From Pedobacter polysacchareus (GTDB taxonomy: Bacteria > Bacteroidota > Bacteroidia > Sphingobacteriales > Sphingobacteriaceae), in NCBI RefSeq assembly GCF_019802255.1, contig NZ_JAHYSS010000001.1, positions 581,333 to 645,332 on the forward strand: a DNA stretch of 64,000 nt, in the 5' to 3' direction. Numbering within the stretch: position 1 is the first letter of the stretch; every line of letters starts with the position of its first letter. The position numbers and the translations under genes are program-made. Of the stretch, positions 54,229-63,480 are shown piece after piece. The notes beneath the pieces were generated by a model, which saw only the letters and a list, made by a program, of their open reading frames with translations, was not told the origin of the DNA and made no database searches.

Positions 54229-55713
54229 GTGTCTGTCATCAAGAAATTCCTCGGTCAGACTGCCATCTACGGTTTAAGTACTGTATTTTCCAGGCTGTTT
54301 AACTTTATCCTGACCCCGATTTATACCAGCAAATTTGCTGCGGGAACGTATGGTATTTTCACCACAATGTATGCCTACGCCTCGATGATCAATGCAGTAT
54401 TGGCATTCGGGATGGAGAGTACCTATTTCAGGTACCTCAATAAACACGAGGATAGAAAACAGGAGGTATACAACAACTCCTTCCTGGTGATCGCTTTTAT
54501 CTCTACCCTGTTTTTAATTACAGGTTTTGTCTTATCAAACCCGATCGCGGCGTATCTAACAGATGATCCTAAGCAACTTGCAGATTATAAACATTATGTG
54601 CAGTTCTTTATTGGTATCCTGTATATCGATGCGATCTGTGTGATTCCATTTGCCAAACTGAGAGCAGATGAAAGAGCATTTAAGTATAGTTTGATCAAGT
54701 TCCTGAATATTGGCTGCTTCGTAGGTTTCAACTTATTGTTCATTTATGTGATCCCATTGATGATTAAAAATCAATGGCCAATGGCCGAATGGCTGTCGTC
54801 CTGGTACCGGGGTGTATGGGTAGGCTATGTATTTATGGCCAATCTAATTGCCAGTGTGGTTACCTTTTTGATGCTGCTGCCGGAGTTTTTGAAGCTGCAG
54901 TTGAAGTTCGACAAAGAACTTTTCGGAAAAATGTTTTCTTATTCATGGCCGGTATTGGTGGCCAACCTTTCCTTTATTGTAAATGAAAATCTGGATAAGA
55001 TTGTATTGAGCAGGTTATTGCCCGATATGATTGCAGATCATGAAGTCGGCATTTATGGCGCGGTTTGTAAACTGGCTATTTTCATCAGTATTTTCGTAAC
55101 GGCCTTCCGTTTGGGGGCAGAACCTTTCTTTTTCAGTCATGCTAAAAAGGAAAATGCCAGGCAGACTTACGCCATCATCCTGCATTATTTTGTGATCGCA
55201 TTGGTGGTGCTATTTGTAGGCTTAATTGCCAATATTGAAATTTTGAAACACTTTATCAGCAATCCGGAGTACTGGGTGGGTTTACCAGCAGTGCCTTATT
55301 TACTATTCGGTTATGTCTGCTTGGGCGTATATTCCAACCTTTCTATCTGGTACCGCTTGTCGGATCAAACCCGTTTCGGCTTATATATTTCCCTGATTGG
55401 CGCCTTGATTACCATCGTGTTCAACTTTGTGCTGATTCCAAAATTCAGTTATATGGGCTCTGCATGGGTTTCTATGCTGGCGTATTTTGTAATGATGGTG
55501 ATCTCCTATATATTAGGCCAGAAATATTATCCGATACCTTACAATTTGAAAAGAATTCTTTCTTACTTAATCGTTTCTGTGGTACTGGTGGTGTTATCTT
55601 TCTGGGTATTCAACAGAAACATTTACATTGGAAATCTGCTGCTGCTTGCGTTTATAGGCGGCATCACCTATCTGGAAAAAGACCAGTTGAAGGCTATATT
55701 ATTTAAAAAGTAA
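54229..55713 (+). CDS. Polysaccharide flippase / Wzx-like MATE-fold transporter
   Basis: A 494-aa inner-membrane protein with about 12-14 hydrophobic segments and the N-terminal pattern [39 protein letters not shown], common to lipid-linked oligosaccharide flippases (Polysacc_synt, MurJ-like superfamily). The start is GTG at 54229, 3 nt after the acylphosphatase stop; no in-frame ATG nearby keeps the conserved N-terminus. The exported lipid-linked glycan is unknown; no glycosyltransferase is adjacent. Confidence 0.88.
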   Translation: MSVIKKFLGQTAIYGLSTVFSRLFNFILTPIYTSKFAAGTYGIFTTMYAYASMINAVLAFGMESTYFRYLNKHEDRKQEVYNNSFLVIAFISTLFLITGFVLSNPIAAYLTDDPKQLADYKHYVQFFIGILYIDAICVIPFAKLRADERAFKYSLIKFLNIGCFVGFNLLFIYVIPLMIKNQWPMAEWLSSWYRGVWVGYVFMANLIASVVTFLMLLPEFLKLQLKFDKELFGKMFSYSWPVLVANLSFIVNENLDKIVLSRLLPDMIADHEVGIYGAVCKLAIFISIFVTAFRLGAEPFFFSHAKKENARQTYAIILHYFVIALVVLFVGLIANIEILKHFISNPEYWVGLPAVPYLLFGYVCLGVYSNLSIWYRLSDQTRFGLYISLIGALITIVFNFVLIPKFSYMGSAWVSMLAYFVMMVISYILGQKYYPIPYNLKRILSYLIVSVVLVVLSFWVFNRNIYIGNLLLLAFIGGITYLEKDQLKAILFKK

Positions 55714-55724
55714 AAACAATTATA

Positions 55725-56162
55725 ATGACCATGAAAATCAATATCATTAATCACTCAGGACACGCTTTACCTCAATATGAAACGGCTCATGCGGCAGGAA
55801 TGGACATGCGCGCGTTTGTAGAAACTGAAATCACGATTAAACCTTTACAGCGTGTTTTGATTCCAACAGGACTGCACATTGAGTTGCCTGTAGGTTTTGA
55901 AGCACAAATTCGTCCACGCAGTGGATTGGCTTATAAACATGGCATTAGTATTGTGAATTCGCCGGGAACAATCGATGCGGATTACCGCGGAGAGATTAAA
56001 GTGCTATTGGTCAATTTATCTGATACGGATTTTGTAGTGAACAATGGCGATCGCATCGCACAAATGGTGATTGCAAAACATGAAACCATTTCATGGGAAG
56101 CGGTAGAAGAATTGTCGGACACTGCACGTGGTGCTGGTGGTTACGGCCATACTGGTAAATAA
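55725..56162 (+). CDS. dut: dUTP diphosphatase
   Basis: Hydrolyses dUTP to dUMP and PPi, keeping uracil out of DNA and feeding dTMP synthesis. All five trimeric dUTPase motifs are visible: [43 protein letters not shown] and the C-terminal [11 protein letters not shown]. 145 aa; an alternative start two codons later (55731, MKIN) is possible. Confidence 0.97.
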   Translation: MTMKINIINHSGHALPQYETAHAAGMDMRAFVETEITIKPLQRVLIPTGLHIELPVGFEAQIRPRSGLAYKHGISIVNSPGTIDADYRGEIKVLLVNLSDTDFVVNNGDRIAQMVIAKHETISWEAVEELSDTARGAGGYGHTGK

Positions 56163-56176
56163 AAAATATAACAACG

Positions 56177-57871
56177 ATGAAGCAAAGGTCTCTTTTACTG
56201 TCATTACTTCTTGCAGGTGCTACTGCTGCGGCACAGCAACCTGTAAATCCAAAATTGGATAGTACTGAAGTGAAGACCCTTTTCTTCGCCGGACTGCGGG
56301 AAAAGCTGAATGAAAATTACAGCAAGGCAGGGGAGAGCTTTCAGAAAATCCTGACGCTGGATCCAAATAATGCCGCAGTTTACTATGAAATTGCGAGTCT
56401 CAATTACCGCCAGAACAAATTGCAGGAAGCTGAGGCGGCCATCAAAAAATCAGTTGCACTGGATGCCAATAACCTTTGGTATTGGAAAATGATGGCGGAG
56501 CTGTATAAGCGCAAAGGCGATATGGATGGACTGGTCAACGTTTTTAACGAATTGATTCGCCTTTCGCCAGATAATGATGCTTTCTATTATGACAAAGGAA
56601 ACGCTTATCTGTTGCTGGGTAAAACCACTGAAGCCTTCAAAACTTATGATGAGCTGGAAAAGAAATTTGGGGTTTCAAAAGCCCTGATCCAGGCGAGACA
56701 ACGGATTGACCTGGGCAATAAGAAAACGGCGACCAAGGCCGAAATGGAAAATATGCTTTCCGCAGGGGTAGATGATGTACCGGGAATGCTGGACCTGAGC
56801 CAGTCGATGGTAGAGCAAGGGCAAATGGAAAATGCAGTTCTTCTCCTTAAAAAAGCGAAAAGCATCAGCCCTGAAAATTATGAAATCGATCTGGCATTAG
56901 CCGATTACTACCAAAATATAAAAAACAGCACTGAAGCAGGATTAGCGCTAAGGACAGCTTTCGCCAATCCGGAAATGCCGGCACAAAGGAAAGGGAAAAT
57001 CATCCTGATGATTGCGGGTACTGCAAAAAACACCACACGTCTGGAAGAGGCAATTGACTTAACAAAGTTAGCCTTGAAAAGCTCAGCCAATGATCCCAAT
57101 ATGATGGCGCTTTATGGCGATTTACTGTATCAAAAAGGAGATTTATCCGGCGCATTGCAGCAATATCAGGAAGTGCTGAAAGTAAGCGATCAGCTGTACC
57201 CGGTATGGGAACGTGTGCTGACCATTCAAAACAACTTAGGAAAATATAAAGACGCTGCAAAAAGCGGAGAAGAGGCCCTGGCTATTTTTCCGAATCAGGG
57301 AATCCTTTATTATTACCTGGCTTTCGCCTTGCATCGCGATCAGCAGAATGGGGAAGCAATGACCAACATCAAGGCTGCTTTGCAAATGGATGGCGACAAT
57401 CCAGCGCTTCAGGCCCTGATTTTTGCATTGCAAGGGGAGATTTTTCTCGATGAACAGAAGTTTTCTGAAGCCAATATCGCGTTTGATAAGGCAGTGAAGC
57501 TGGATCCAAAAAATTACCTGCTGTTGAATAACTATGCATTTTATCTGGCGCTAAGCAATCAGGATCTGGCGAAAGCAGAAGAATTGGTGGCAAAAGCAGC
57601 AGCAGCGATGCCCGGGAATACTTCTGTAGCGGATACTTATGCGCTGGTGCTGTTGAAGCGCGGGAAATATGATGCCGCGAAACCTTGGGCGGAAATCGCC
57701 ATACAGCATGATGGTGCCGGTAATGGGCTGTATCTGGAGCATTATGGCGACATCCTGTTTCTAACAGGAGCACGCGAAGCGGCACTGGTACAATGGCAGA
57801 AAGCAAAGGCTGCAGGAAATGATTCTGCCAACTTAAACCGAAAAATTAATGAGAAGAAATATATTAAATAG
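56177..57871 (+). CDS. Secreted or periplasmic tetratricopeptide-repeat protein
   Basis: A 564-aa protein with signal peptide (about 1-20, ending TAAAQQ) and about a dozen TPR units throughout (for example AAVYYEIASLNYRQNKLQEA, DPNMMALYGDLLYQKGDL, NYLLLNNYAFYLALSNQ). TPR proteins serve as scaffolds. The gene is followed with a 23-nt overlap by a DUF4292 lipoprotein, an arrangement suggesting a joint envelope function. No enzymatic domain. Confidence 0.9.
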   Translation: MKQRSLLLSLLLAGATAAAQQPVNPKLDSTEVKTLFFAGLREKLNENYSKAGESFQKILTLDPNNAAVYYEIASLNYRQNKLQEAEAAIKKSVALDANNLWYWKMMAELYKRKGDMDGLVNVFNELIRLSPDNDAFYYDKGNAYLLLGKTTEAFKTYDELEKKFGVSKALIQARQRIDLGNKKTATKAEMENMLSAGVDDVPGMLDLSQSMVEQGQMENAVLLLKKAKSISPENYEIDLALADYYQNIKNSTEAGLALRTAFANPEMPAQRKGKIILMIAGTAKNTTRLEEAIDLTKLALKSSANDPNMMALYGDLLYQKGDLSGALQQYQEVLKVSDQLYPVWERVLTIQNNLGKYKDAAKSGEEALAIFPNQGILYYYLAFALHRDQQNGEAMTNIKAALQMDGDNPALQALIFALQGEIFLDEQKFSEANIAFDKAVKLDPKNYLLLNNYAFYLALSNQDLAKAEELVAKAAAAMPGNTSVADTYALVLLKRGKYDAAKPWAEIAIQHDGAGNGLYLEHYGDILFLTGAREAALVQWQKAKAAGNDSANLNRKINEKKYIK

Positions 57872-58640
57872 CTTAGTTTTTTTGGCGTTGATATCGCTGA
57901 CTACGGCTTGTAAAACGAAGAAAAAGATCGTCGTTGTGGCGCCTCCGGTAACAGGGGTGGCTCCGGTAAATTCGGAAAAGCTGGAAACGTTAAACCTGCT
58001 GCAAGGCAAGGATATTTCTTATACTACTTTATCACTGAAGGGAAAGGCAAAGTTGGAGATGAATGGAAACTCCAATAATGTAAGTATTAACATCCGAATC
58101 CGTAAGGATGAAGGGATCTGGGTTTCTATTACCGGTGCATTCGGAATCGAGGGAGCCAGGGCATTGATCACTCCAGATAGCATCAAAGTGCTGAATAAAC
58201 TGCAAAGCGTTTATCTGGCGAAGCCGTTCAGCTATGTGCACCGATATACAAATCCACAAGTCACGTATAAATTGTTACAGGCGATTTTATCGGGCAATAC
58301 CATTTCTGAATTCATGACTGCCGATGCTGATCTAAGCGGTAATAATGGCGTTTGGGAAATCAAAGGCGAAGATGCAGATCTTGCCTATCGTGCCTTGTTC
58401 AATACGCTGTTTAAAGTTTCGGAGTATGAGTTAAACGATCTGAAATCTGCGAAAGCAATGAAGGTAGTTTACGGGGATTATCAAAGTATGAATGGTACGC
58501 TCTTTCCTACTACCCTTCAGCTCAATTCTATGGCAGGAATGCAAAAAATCGCGCTGAATATTGATTTTTCAAAGGTTGAAAGCAATCTTCCGGTGGAGTT
58601 TCCGTTTAATGTTCCAGGGAAGTATGAAGTAATAGACTGA
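57849..58640 (+). CDS. DUF4292 lipoprotein
   Basis: A 263-aa lipoprotein: the signal MRRNILNSLVFLALISLTTAC ends at the lipobox cysteine (residue 21). The rest shows a beta-rich pattern with INIRIRKDEGIWVSI and ALITPDSIKVLNK, resembling LolA/LolB-type folds and matching DUF4292, a family found in Bacteroidetes. It overlaps the TPR gene by 23 nt. A role in lipoprotein or lipid handling in the envelope is an inference from fold resemblance only. Confidence 0.85.
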   Translation: MRRNILNSLVFLALISLTTACKTKKKIVVVAPPVTGVAPVNSEKLETLNLLQGKDISYTTLSLKGKAKLEMNGNSNNVSINIRIRKDEGIWVSITGAFGIEGARALITPDSIKVLNKLQSVYLAKPFSYVHRYTNPQVTYKLLQAILSGNTISEFMTADADLSGNNGVWEIKGEDADLAYRALFNTLFKVSEYELNDLKSAKAMKVVYGDYQSMNGTLFPTTLQLNSMAGMQKIALNIDFSKVESNLPVEFPFNVPGKYEVID

Positions 58641-58649
58641 TTTTTTTTA

Positions 58650-58657
58650 TACTTTTG
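58650..58657 (+). promoter_or_regulatory. -7 element before the EnvC-like gene
   Basis: TACTTTTG ends 5 nt before the ATG at 58663, so a start about 6 nt downstream would coincide with the ATG. No -33 TTG was found at the usual distance; may be fortuitous. Confidence 0.35.
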
Positions 58658-58662
58658 ACGCA

Positions 58663-60006
58663 ATGAAGCTAAATAAACTATTATTCCTCTTCTTATTTTT
58701 ATTATCCGCCAACTTCGCCGTTGCGCAGAACAGTTCAGAGCTTAAAAGAAAAAAAGAAGCCATACAACGGGAAATAGAACTGCTTCAGAGAAATCTGACG
58801 AAGACGGCTAAAAATAAGAAACTTACCCAGAGCCAGATCAATGCCTTAAACACTAAAATCAGTTTGATGCAGGAGAAGATTTCGGTTATCAATTCTGAGA
58901 TTAAAAACCTGGACAACCAGATTCACGAAAATACCAACACGGTTATCAATTTAAAAGGACAGCTGTCGCAGCTTAAAAAAGAGTATGCGGGGATGATCCG
59001 TTTCGCACAGCGCAATCAGAATGCCTACGACAAGATGATGTTTGTGTTTGCAGCCAGTGATTTCAATCAGGCCTATAAAAGAATCAAATACCTGCAGCAA
59101 TTCGGTCAGTACCGTAAAAAACAAGCCGGATATATTCAGGGAACGCAAAAAGACCTGAACTATAAGATTGTGGTACTCGATAAAAACTTAAAGCAGAAAA
59201 GCAGCTTGCTCCATGAGCAGGAGACTGAAAAGGATAAACTGGGTAAGAACAAGAATGAGCAGGCCCAGGTATTGAACAAAATCAGCAAGCAGGAAAAGCA
59301 ATATAAACAAGACATTGTAGCCCGTAAAAAACAACAGGCACAGATCGATAGGAGCATCCGTGCGGCCATTGCCCGCGAGATTGCGATCGCTAAGAAAAAA
59401 GCGGAAGAAGAAGCAAGGGCTGCGGAACGCGCTAGATTAGCGGCGATTGCGGCGGCAGAGCGTGCCAGAGCGGCGGCTGTGGCCAAAGCAAAAGCAGAAA
59501 ATAAACCGGTTCCTGTTGCAGCCGCTGCTCCGGTAGCGAAGGCAAAAGTAGCCACAGCAAACAGCAGTAACAATTACCTGACCGCAACGCCGGAAGCAGC
59601 AAGACTATCTGCAGCTTTTGAAAGCAATAGGGGCTCTTTACCTTGGCCGGTAGCTGCCGGGACCACCACGGAGAGCTTTGGTAAACATAAAGAAGGACAA
59701 GCCAGTTACGACAATGCCGGTATTACCATCCAAACTGCTGAAGGTGCTGCGGTAAGAGCGGTATTTAACGGAAAAGTTACTAAGGTCGGAAATGCGCTGG
59801 GCAGGTATTATGTACTGATCAAACACGGACAGTTTTTTACGGTGTATCAGAACCTTAAATCAGTTAGTGTAGGCCAGGGAGACGATGTGAGTACCAAACA
59901 AACCATTGGCAGCGTGGCTTCCTCGGGAGATATCCCAGAGCTTCAATTCCAGATCTATAGAGGAACAGTTGCGCAGAATCCTGCAGGATGGCTATCTGCA
60001 AAATAG
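58663..60006 (+). CDS. EnvC-like murein hydrolase activator (degenerate LytM domain)
   Basis: A 447-aa periplasmic protein. Signal peptide about 1-21 (ending NFAVAQ), long coiled coil (about 25-265), Ala/Lys-rich linker (about 265-310), then a C-terminal M23/LytM-fold domain (about 330-447). The zinc and catalytic residues of active M23 peptidases are lost: the HxH motif appears as LQFQIYR and the first His site as FGKHKEGQASYDNAG. This matches EnvC, which activates amidases during daughter-cell separation rather than cutting murein itself. It lies 22 nt after the DUF4292 gene. Confidence 0.88.
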   Translation: MKLNKLLFLFLFLLSANFAVAQNSSELKRKKEAIQREIELLQRNLTKTAKNKKLTQSQINALNTKISLMQEKISVINSEIKNLDNQIHENTNTVINLKGQLSQLKKEYAGMIRFAQRNQNAYDKMMFVFAASDFNQAYKRIKYLQQFGQYRKKQAGYIQGTQKDLNYKIVVLDKNLKQKSSLLHEQETEKDKLGKNKNEQAQVLNKISKQEKQYKQDIVARKKQQAQIDRSIRAAIAREIAIAKKKAEEEARAAERARLAAIAAAERARAAAVAKAKAENKPVPVAAAAPVAKAKVATANSSNNYLTATPEAARLSAAFESNRGSLPWPVAAGTTTESFGKHKEGQASYDNAGITIQTAEGAAVRAVFNGKVTKVGNALGRYYVLIKHGQFFTVYQNLKSVSVGQGDDVSTKQTIGSVASSGDIPELQFQIYRGTVAQNPAGWLSAK

Positions 60007-60026
60007 AGGATTGCGAGAGAAATGTT

Positions 60027-60034
60027 TATATTTG
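60027..60034 (+). promoter_or_regulatory. -7 element before the first tatA gene
   Basis: TATATTTG fits TAnnTTTG, 28 nt upstream of the ATG at 60063. No -33 element at standard spacing. Confidence 0.35.
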
Positions 60035-60062
60035 TATATTGATTTAATAAATAGAGCTTAAA

Positions 60063-60473
60063 ATGTATTCAGGAACAGTTTTGGAATTCTTAAATATGGG
60101 CAGCGGTGAGATTATGCTGATCCTGGTTGTAGTTCTTTTGTTATTCGGAGGTAAAAAACTTCCGGAATTGGCAAGAGGCCTGGGAAAAGGAATCCGCGAT
60201 TTTAAAGATGCCTCAGATGGCGTGAAGAGAGAAATCCATCGCAACATAAATTCCGTAGGTATTGTGGACGACATTAATGACGTGATTAACGACAACAGCC
60301 GTCACCATCCAAAAGAAACAAGCCTGGAAGAGCAAATGTATCCTGGCAGCACTACCGCTGCTGTAGAAACTACGCCTGCCGCTGCTGAAGGAATTGATTT
60401 AGAAAAAAAGGAAACAGTTGCTGTAGCCAGTACTGAAAATCCTAAAATAGAAACAGATAAAACACAACTTTAA
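60063..60473 (+). CDS. tatA: TatA/TatE-family twin-arginine translocase subunit, long form
   Basis: A 136-aa inner-membrane protein. The N-terminal membrane helix (about 13-30, [22 protein letters not shown]) continues in the amphipathic helix [19 protein letters not shown], the TatA/B pattern. The C-terminal ~75 residues are acidic, Thr/Ala-rich and likely disordered, longer than usual for TatA. A second tatA follows 11 nt later. TatA oligomers form the export pore with TatC, which is not encoded here. Confidence 0.92.
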   Translation: MYSGTVLEFLNMGSGEIMLILVVVLLLFGGKKLPELARGLGKGIRDFKDASDGVKREIHRNINSVGIVDDINDVINDNSRHHPKETSLEEQMYPGSTTAAVETTPAAAEGIDLEKKETVAVASTENPKIETDKTQL

Positions 60474-60484
60474 CTAATCATATC

Positions 60485-60691
60485 ATGTTAAACACACCAA
60501 TATTAGCCGCATTAGGAGGCATGGAAATTGCCGTTATCCTTGTAATTGTTTTATTACTTTTCGGTGGTAAAAAAATTCCAGAACTAATGCGTGGCTTAGG
60601 TAAAGGCATTAAAGAATTTAAAGACGGAAAAGACGGGATGGATGATGCTGCTGACAAAGTAGAACAAAACCGCACCAACAAACCATTATAG
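60485..60691 (+). CDS. tatA: TatA/TatE-family twin-arginine translocase subunit, short form
   Basis: A 68-aa TatA with membrane helix at about 12-27 ([21 protein letters not shown]) and amphipathic [15 protein letters not shown]. Normal TatA length. Sequence similarity to the preceding protein over the first 50 residues points to a tandem duplication. Two proteins in this window (22185, 26022) carry Tat-like signals and are candidate substrates. Confidence 0.95.
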   Translation: MLNTPILAALGGMEIAVILVIVLLLFGGKKIPELMRGLGKGIKEFKDGKDGMDDAADKVEQNRTNKPL

Positions 60692-60730
60692 GTTTCAATC
60701 CGATTTTTAAATTTAACCTATTCTTGAAAT

Positions 60731-62149
60731 TTGAAGAAGTATAACTCCTTATCAGAGATACAAACCCTTATTGCTCAAAAAAAACTTAGTTTAACTGAGC
60801 TCCTGGATCACTATTTTAAGCAAATAGAAACTCATGAACACCTCAATGCTTTTAATGAGGTGTTTTTTTATTCTGCGGCCGCTCAGGCTAAAGTAGTACA
60901 AGAGAAAATAGACAATGGTACTGCCGGTAAACTGGCAGGAATGGTGATTGGTATTAAAGACAATATTTGTTATAAAGACCACATCGTGACCGCCTCTTCC
61001 AAAATGCTGGAAGGTTTTGTTTCTCCTTATTCTGCTACCGTAGTAGAGCGTCTATTGGCCGAAGATGCCATCATTATCGGAAGACTCAATTGTGATGAGT
61101 TTGCCATGGGTGGGTCCAATGAAACTTCTTATTATGGCGTGGTAAAAAACGCGGCAGATGCAGAACGCGTTGCCGGAGGCTCTTCAGGAGGCTCGGCAGT
61201 AGCGGTACAGGCAGACCTTTGCTTATCAGCATTGGGAACAGATACCGGCGGCTCTGTCAGACAGCCCGCTGCTTTTTGCGGATGTATCGGAATGAAGCCT
61301 ACTTATGGCCGCATTTCCAGATATGGCGTGATCGCTTACGCTTCTTCCTTTGATCAGGTAGGTACCATCACCTCTTCTATCTCTGACGCTGCCCTATTGC
61401 TGGAAATTCTAGCTGGTGCGGATGATTATGACAGTACGGTTTCTAAACAGGAAGTACCGGATTATACTGCCGGACTATCAGCAGGAGGACCGAAAAAGAT
61501 TGCGGTATTGAAGGAAACACTGGAAAGTGAAGTTCTGGACCCTGCAATTAAAGCATCCATTCTAAGCGCAATTGAGCGTTTTAAAAGTCAGGGACATACT
61601 GTAGAATATGTATCTTTTGACTTGCTGGATTACCTGGTTCCTGCTTATTACGTGTTAACCACTGCGGAAGCTTCTTCTAATTTATCCCGATATGATGGGG
61701 TTCATTATGGGCACCGTAATATGGATGCGGTCACTTTGAACGACTTATACAAGACTTCCAGAGCGGAAGGTTTTGGAGAAGAAGTGAAAAAGCGAATCCT
61801 GATTGGGACGTTTGTGTTGAGCGCAGGCTATTATGATGCCTACTATCAAAAAGCACAACAGGTGAGAAGACTGATCCGCGAAAAAATGGAAGAAATGCTG
61901 GTAGATTTTGATGTAATTCTAAGTCCTGTAGCCCCAACTCCTGCTTTCAAAATCGGCGAAAATATGGAAGATCCATTGGTCATGTACATGGCAGATATCT
62001 TTACGGTACTGGCATCGCTGACAGGAATTCCAGCAATTGCAATTCCTTTGGGCAATAATAATGAAGGATTACCGTTAAGCTTACAGCTTATGGCAAAGCA
62101 CTTTAAGGAACAGGAACTGTTGTCCCTGTCCCATACATTTTTAACCTAG
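60731..62149 (+). CDS. gatA: Aspartyl/glutamyl-tRNA amidotransferase subunit A
   Basis: The amidase subunit of GatCAB, which converts Asp-tRNA(Asn) and Glu-tRNA(Gln) into amidated forms. The Ser-cisSer-Lys triad is visible: Lys in GIKDNI (near 78), cis-Ser and nucleophile Ser in GGSSGGSAVAV to DTGGSVRQP (about 148-180). SYYGVVKNAAD, GMKPTYGRISRYG and SFDQVG are typical. 472 aa. It starts at TTG (60731), since MKKYNSLSEIQ is the natural family N-terminus and no ATG is available in frame close by; a -7-like TATTCTTG (one mismatch) is at 60719-60726. Confidence 0.95.
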   Translation: MKKYNSLSEIQTLIAQKKLSLTELLDHYFKQIETHEHLNAFNEVFFYSAAAQAKVVQEKIDNGTAGKLAGMVIGIKDNICYKDHIVTASSKMLEGFVSPYSATVVERLLAEDAIIIGRLNCDEFAMGGSNETSYYGVVKNAADAERVAGGSSGGSAVAVQADLCLSALGTDTGGSVRQPAAFCGCIGMKPTYGRISRYGVIAYASSFDQVGTITSSISDAALLLEILAGADDYDSTVSKQEVPDYTAGLSAGGPKKIAVLKETLESEVLDPAIKASILSAIERFKSQGHTVEYVSFDLLDYLVPAYYVLTTAEASSNLSRYDGVHYGHRNMDAVTLNDLYKTSRAEGFGEEVKKRILIGTFVLSAGYYDAYYQKAQQVRRLIREKMEEMLVDFDVILSPVAPTPAFKIGENMEDPLVMYMADIFTVLASLTGIPAIAIPLGNNNEGLPLSLQLMAKHFKEQELLSLSHTFLT

Positions 62150-62172
62150 AACCATGTCACCAAACATTGCCT

Positions 62173-63396
62173 ATGAAAATAAATGTACTTTTTGCATCCT
62201 GTATTATAGCATTAACCAGCTTTTCAGCAGCAGCTCAGCAACCGCAAGGGTCCCTACAAATTATTGATACACTTGCTTTACCGGTTTTACCAGAAACACC
62301 AACTTTTCACAACCATAATTACGTGTTTAAAGCACGTCTGGACTCGATCCAGAAAATGGTGCCCCTCAGCTATAATGAACATGTACAAAAGTACATTGAC
62401 GTATATAGCAGTCGGAAAGATATGATGGGGAAGATGATCGGCCTGTCCGATTATTACTTCCCCGTTTTTGAAAAAGCACTGAAGTTTTATAATATCCCCG
62501 AAGAAATCAAATACCTGCCCATTATAGAATCTTCTATGAATGCCCATGCGGTATCCCGGGTAGGCGCCACAGGTTTATGGCAGTTCATGTTTGCCACGGC
62601 AAAAGATTATGGACTGAATATGGACAATTTTGTGGATGAAAGAAAAGACCCGATCCAGGCCAGCTATGCAGCAGCAGCTTATTTTAAAGATGCTTATCAG
62701 GAATTGGGCGACTGGCTCCTGGCCATTGCCGCTTACAACTGCGGAATGGGCAATGTAAAAAGGGCTATCATCAAAGCAGATTCCCATGATTTTTGGGAAA
62801 TCAGACCTTACCTTCCTTTAGAAACACGTAATTATGTGCCTGCATTTATTGCTGCTCTTTACGTGATGAAGTGTTCCGGACAACACCAGATTAAAGCACA
62901 GGCCTCCCCATTTGTTAAAAATACCGATACCATTCATGTGAATCGCTTTGTGTCCCTGCCGCAATTGGCTACGGCACTCAGCATGGAAGAAGATGCACTC
63001 TGCAGTCTGAACCCAAGTTATAAGAAGAAGATCGTGAATGGGACGGAATTAGAACCCAAGCGCATTGTAATTCCTAAAGTAAACATGGCACAGTTTGCGG
63101 AAATCTATGAAGTATTGAACAATGCAGAGCTGGACGTGAACCAGAATGTATACCTTGCTTCCAATGATGACCGACGTGTCAAAAAGAAAATCACGGCAAA
63201 ACCAGTTGCTGCGGTTAGTTACCATAAGGTGGTTCCCGGGCAAACCCTCAGCGCCATCGCCAATAAATACAATGTAGAAGTCCAGGATTTAAAAGTATGG
63301 AACGGCCTTAAGAGCTCCTCCATTGTACCTGGACAAAAACTAAAAATCCATAATCCAGAACCTGCCAAGCGAAAAAAATCCGCTATTCAGGGATAA
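62173..63396 (+). CDS. Lytic murein transglycosylase with LysM domain (MltD-like)
   Basis: A secreted enzyme cleaving peptidoglycan glycan strands. The ATG at 62173 gives MKINVLFASCIIAL... ending SAAAQQ, a signal peptide; the TTG at 62167 adds two residues and was not used. The SLT domain (about 95-230) has the catalytic E119 in PIIESSMN, AVSRVGATGLWQFM, and YNCGMGNV. A C-terminal LysM domain (about 350-400, VVPGQTLSAIANKYN to PGQKLKIH) binds peptidoglycan. 407 aa. The gene starts 23 nt after gatA. Confidence 0.95.
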   Translation: MKINVLFASCIIALTSFSAAAQQPQGSLQIIDTLALPVLPETPTFHNHNYVFKARLDSIQKMVPLSYNEHVQKYIDVYSSRKDMMGKMIGLSDYYFPVFEKALKFYNIPEEIKYLPIIESSMNAHAVSRVGATGLWQFMFATAKDYGLNMDNFVDERKDPIQASYAAAAYFKDAYQELGDWLLAIAAYNCGMGNVKRAIIKADSHDFWEIRPYLPLETRNYVPAFIAALYVMKCSGQHQIKAQASPFVKNTDTIHVNRFVSLPQLATALSMEEDALCSLNPSYKKKIVNGTELEPKRIVIPKVNMAQFAEIYEVLNNAELDVNQNVYLASNDDRRVKKKITAKPVAAVSYHKVVPGQTLSAIANKYNVEVQDLKVWNGLKSSSIVPGQKLKIHNPEPAKRKKSAIQG

Positions 63397-63450
63397 AACC
63401 TGCCACTCCATACTGATTCCTTTTTTATTTCAGGGCTAATTAAAAGATTG

Positions 63451-63458
63451 TAACTTTG
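63451..63458 (+). promoter_or_regulatory. -7 element of the malic enzyme gene
   Basis: TAACTTTG fits TAnnTTTG, 22 nt before the ATG at 63481. No clear TTG 18-23 nt upstream. Confidence 0.4.
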
Positions 63459-63480
63459 GCCCTTTATAAATGACTGATTT

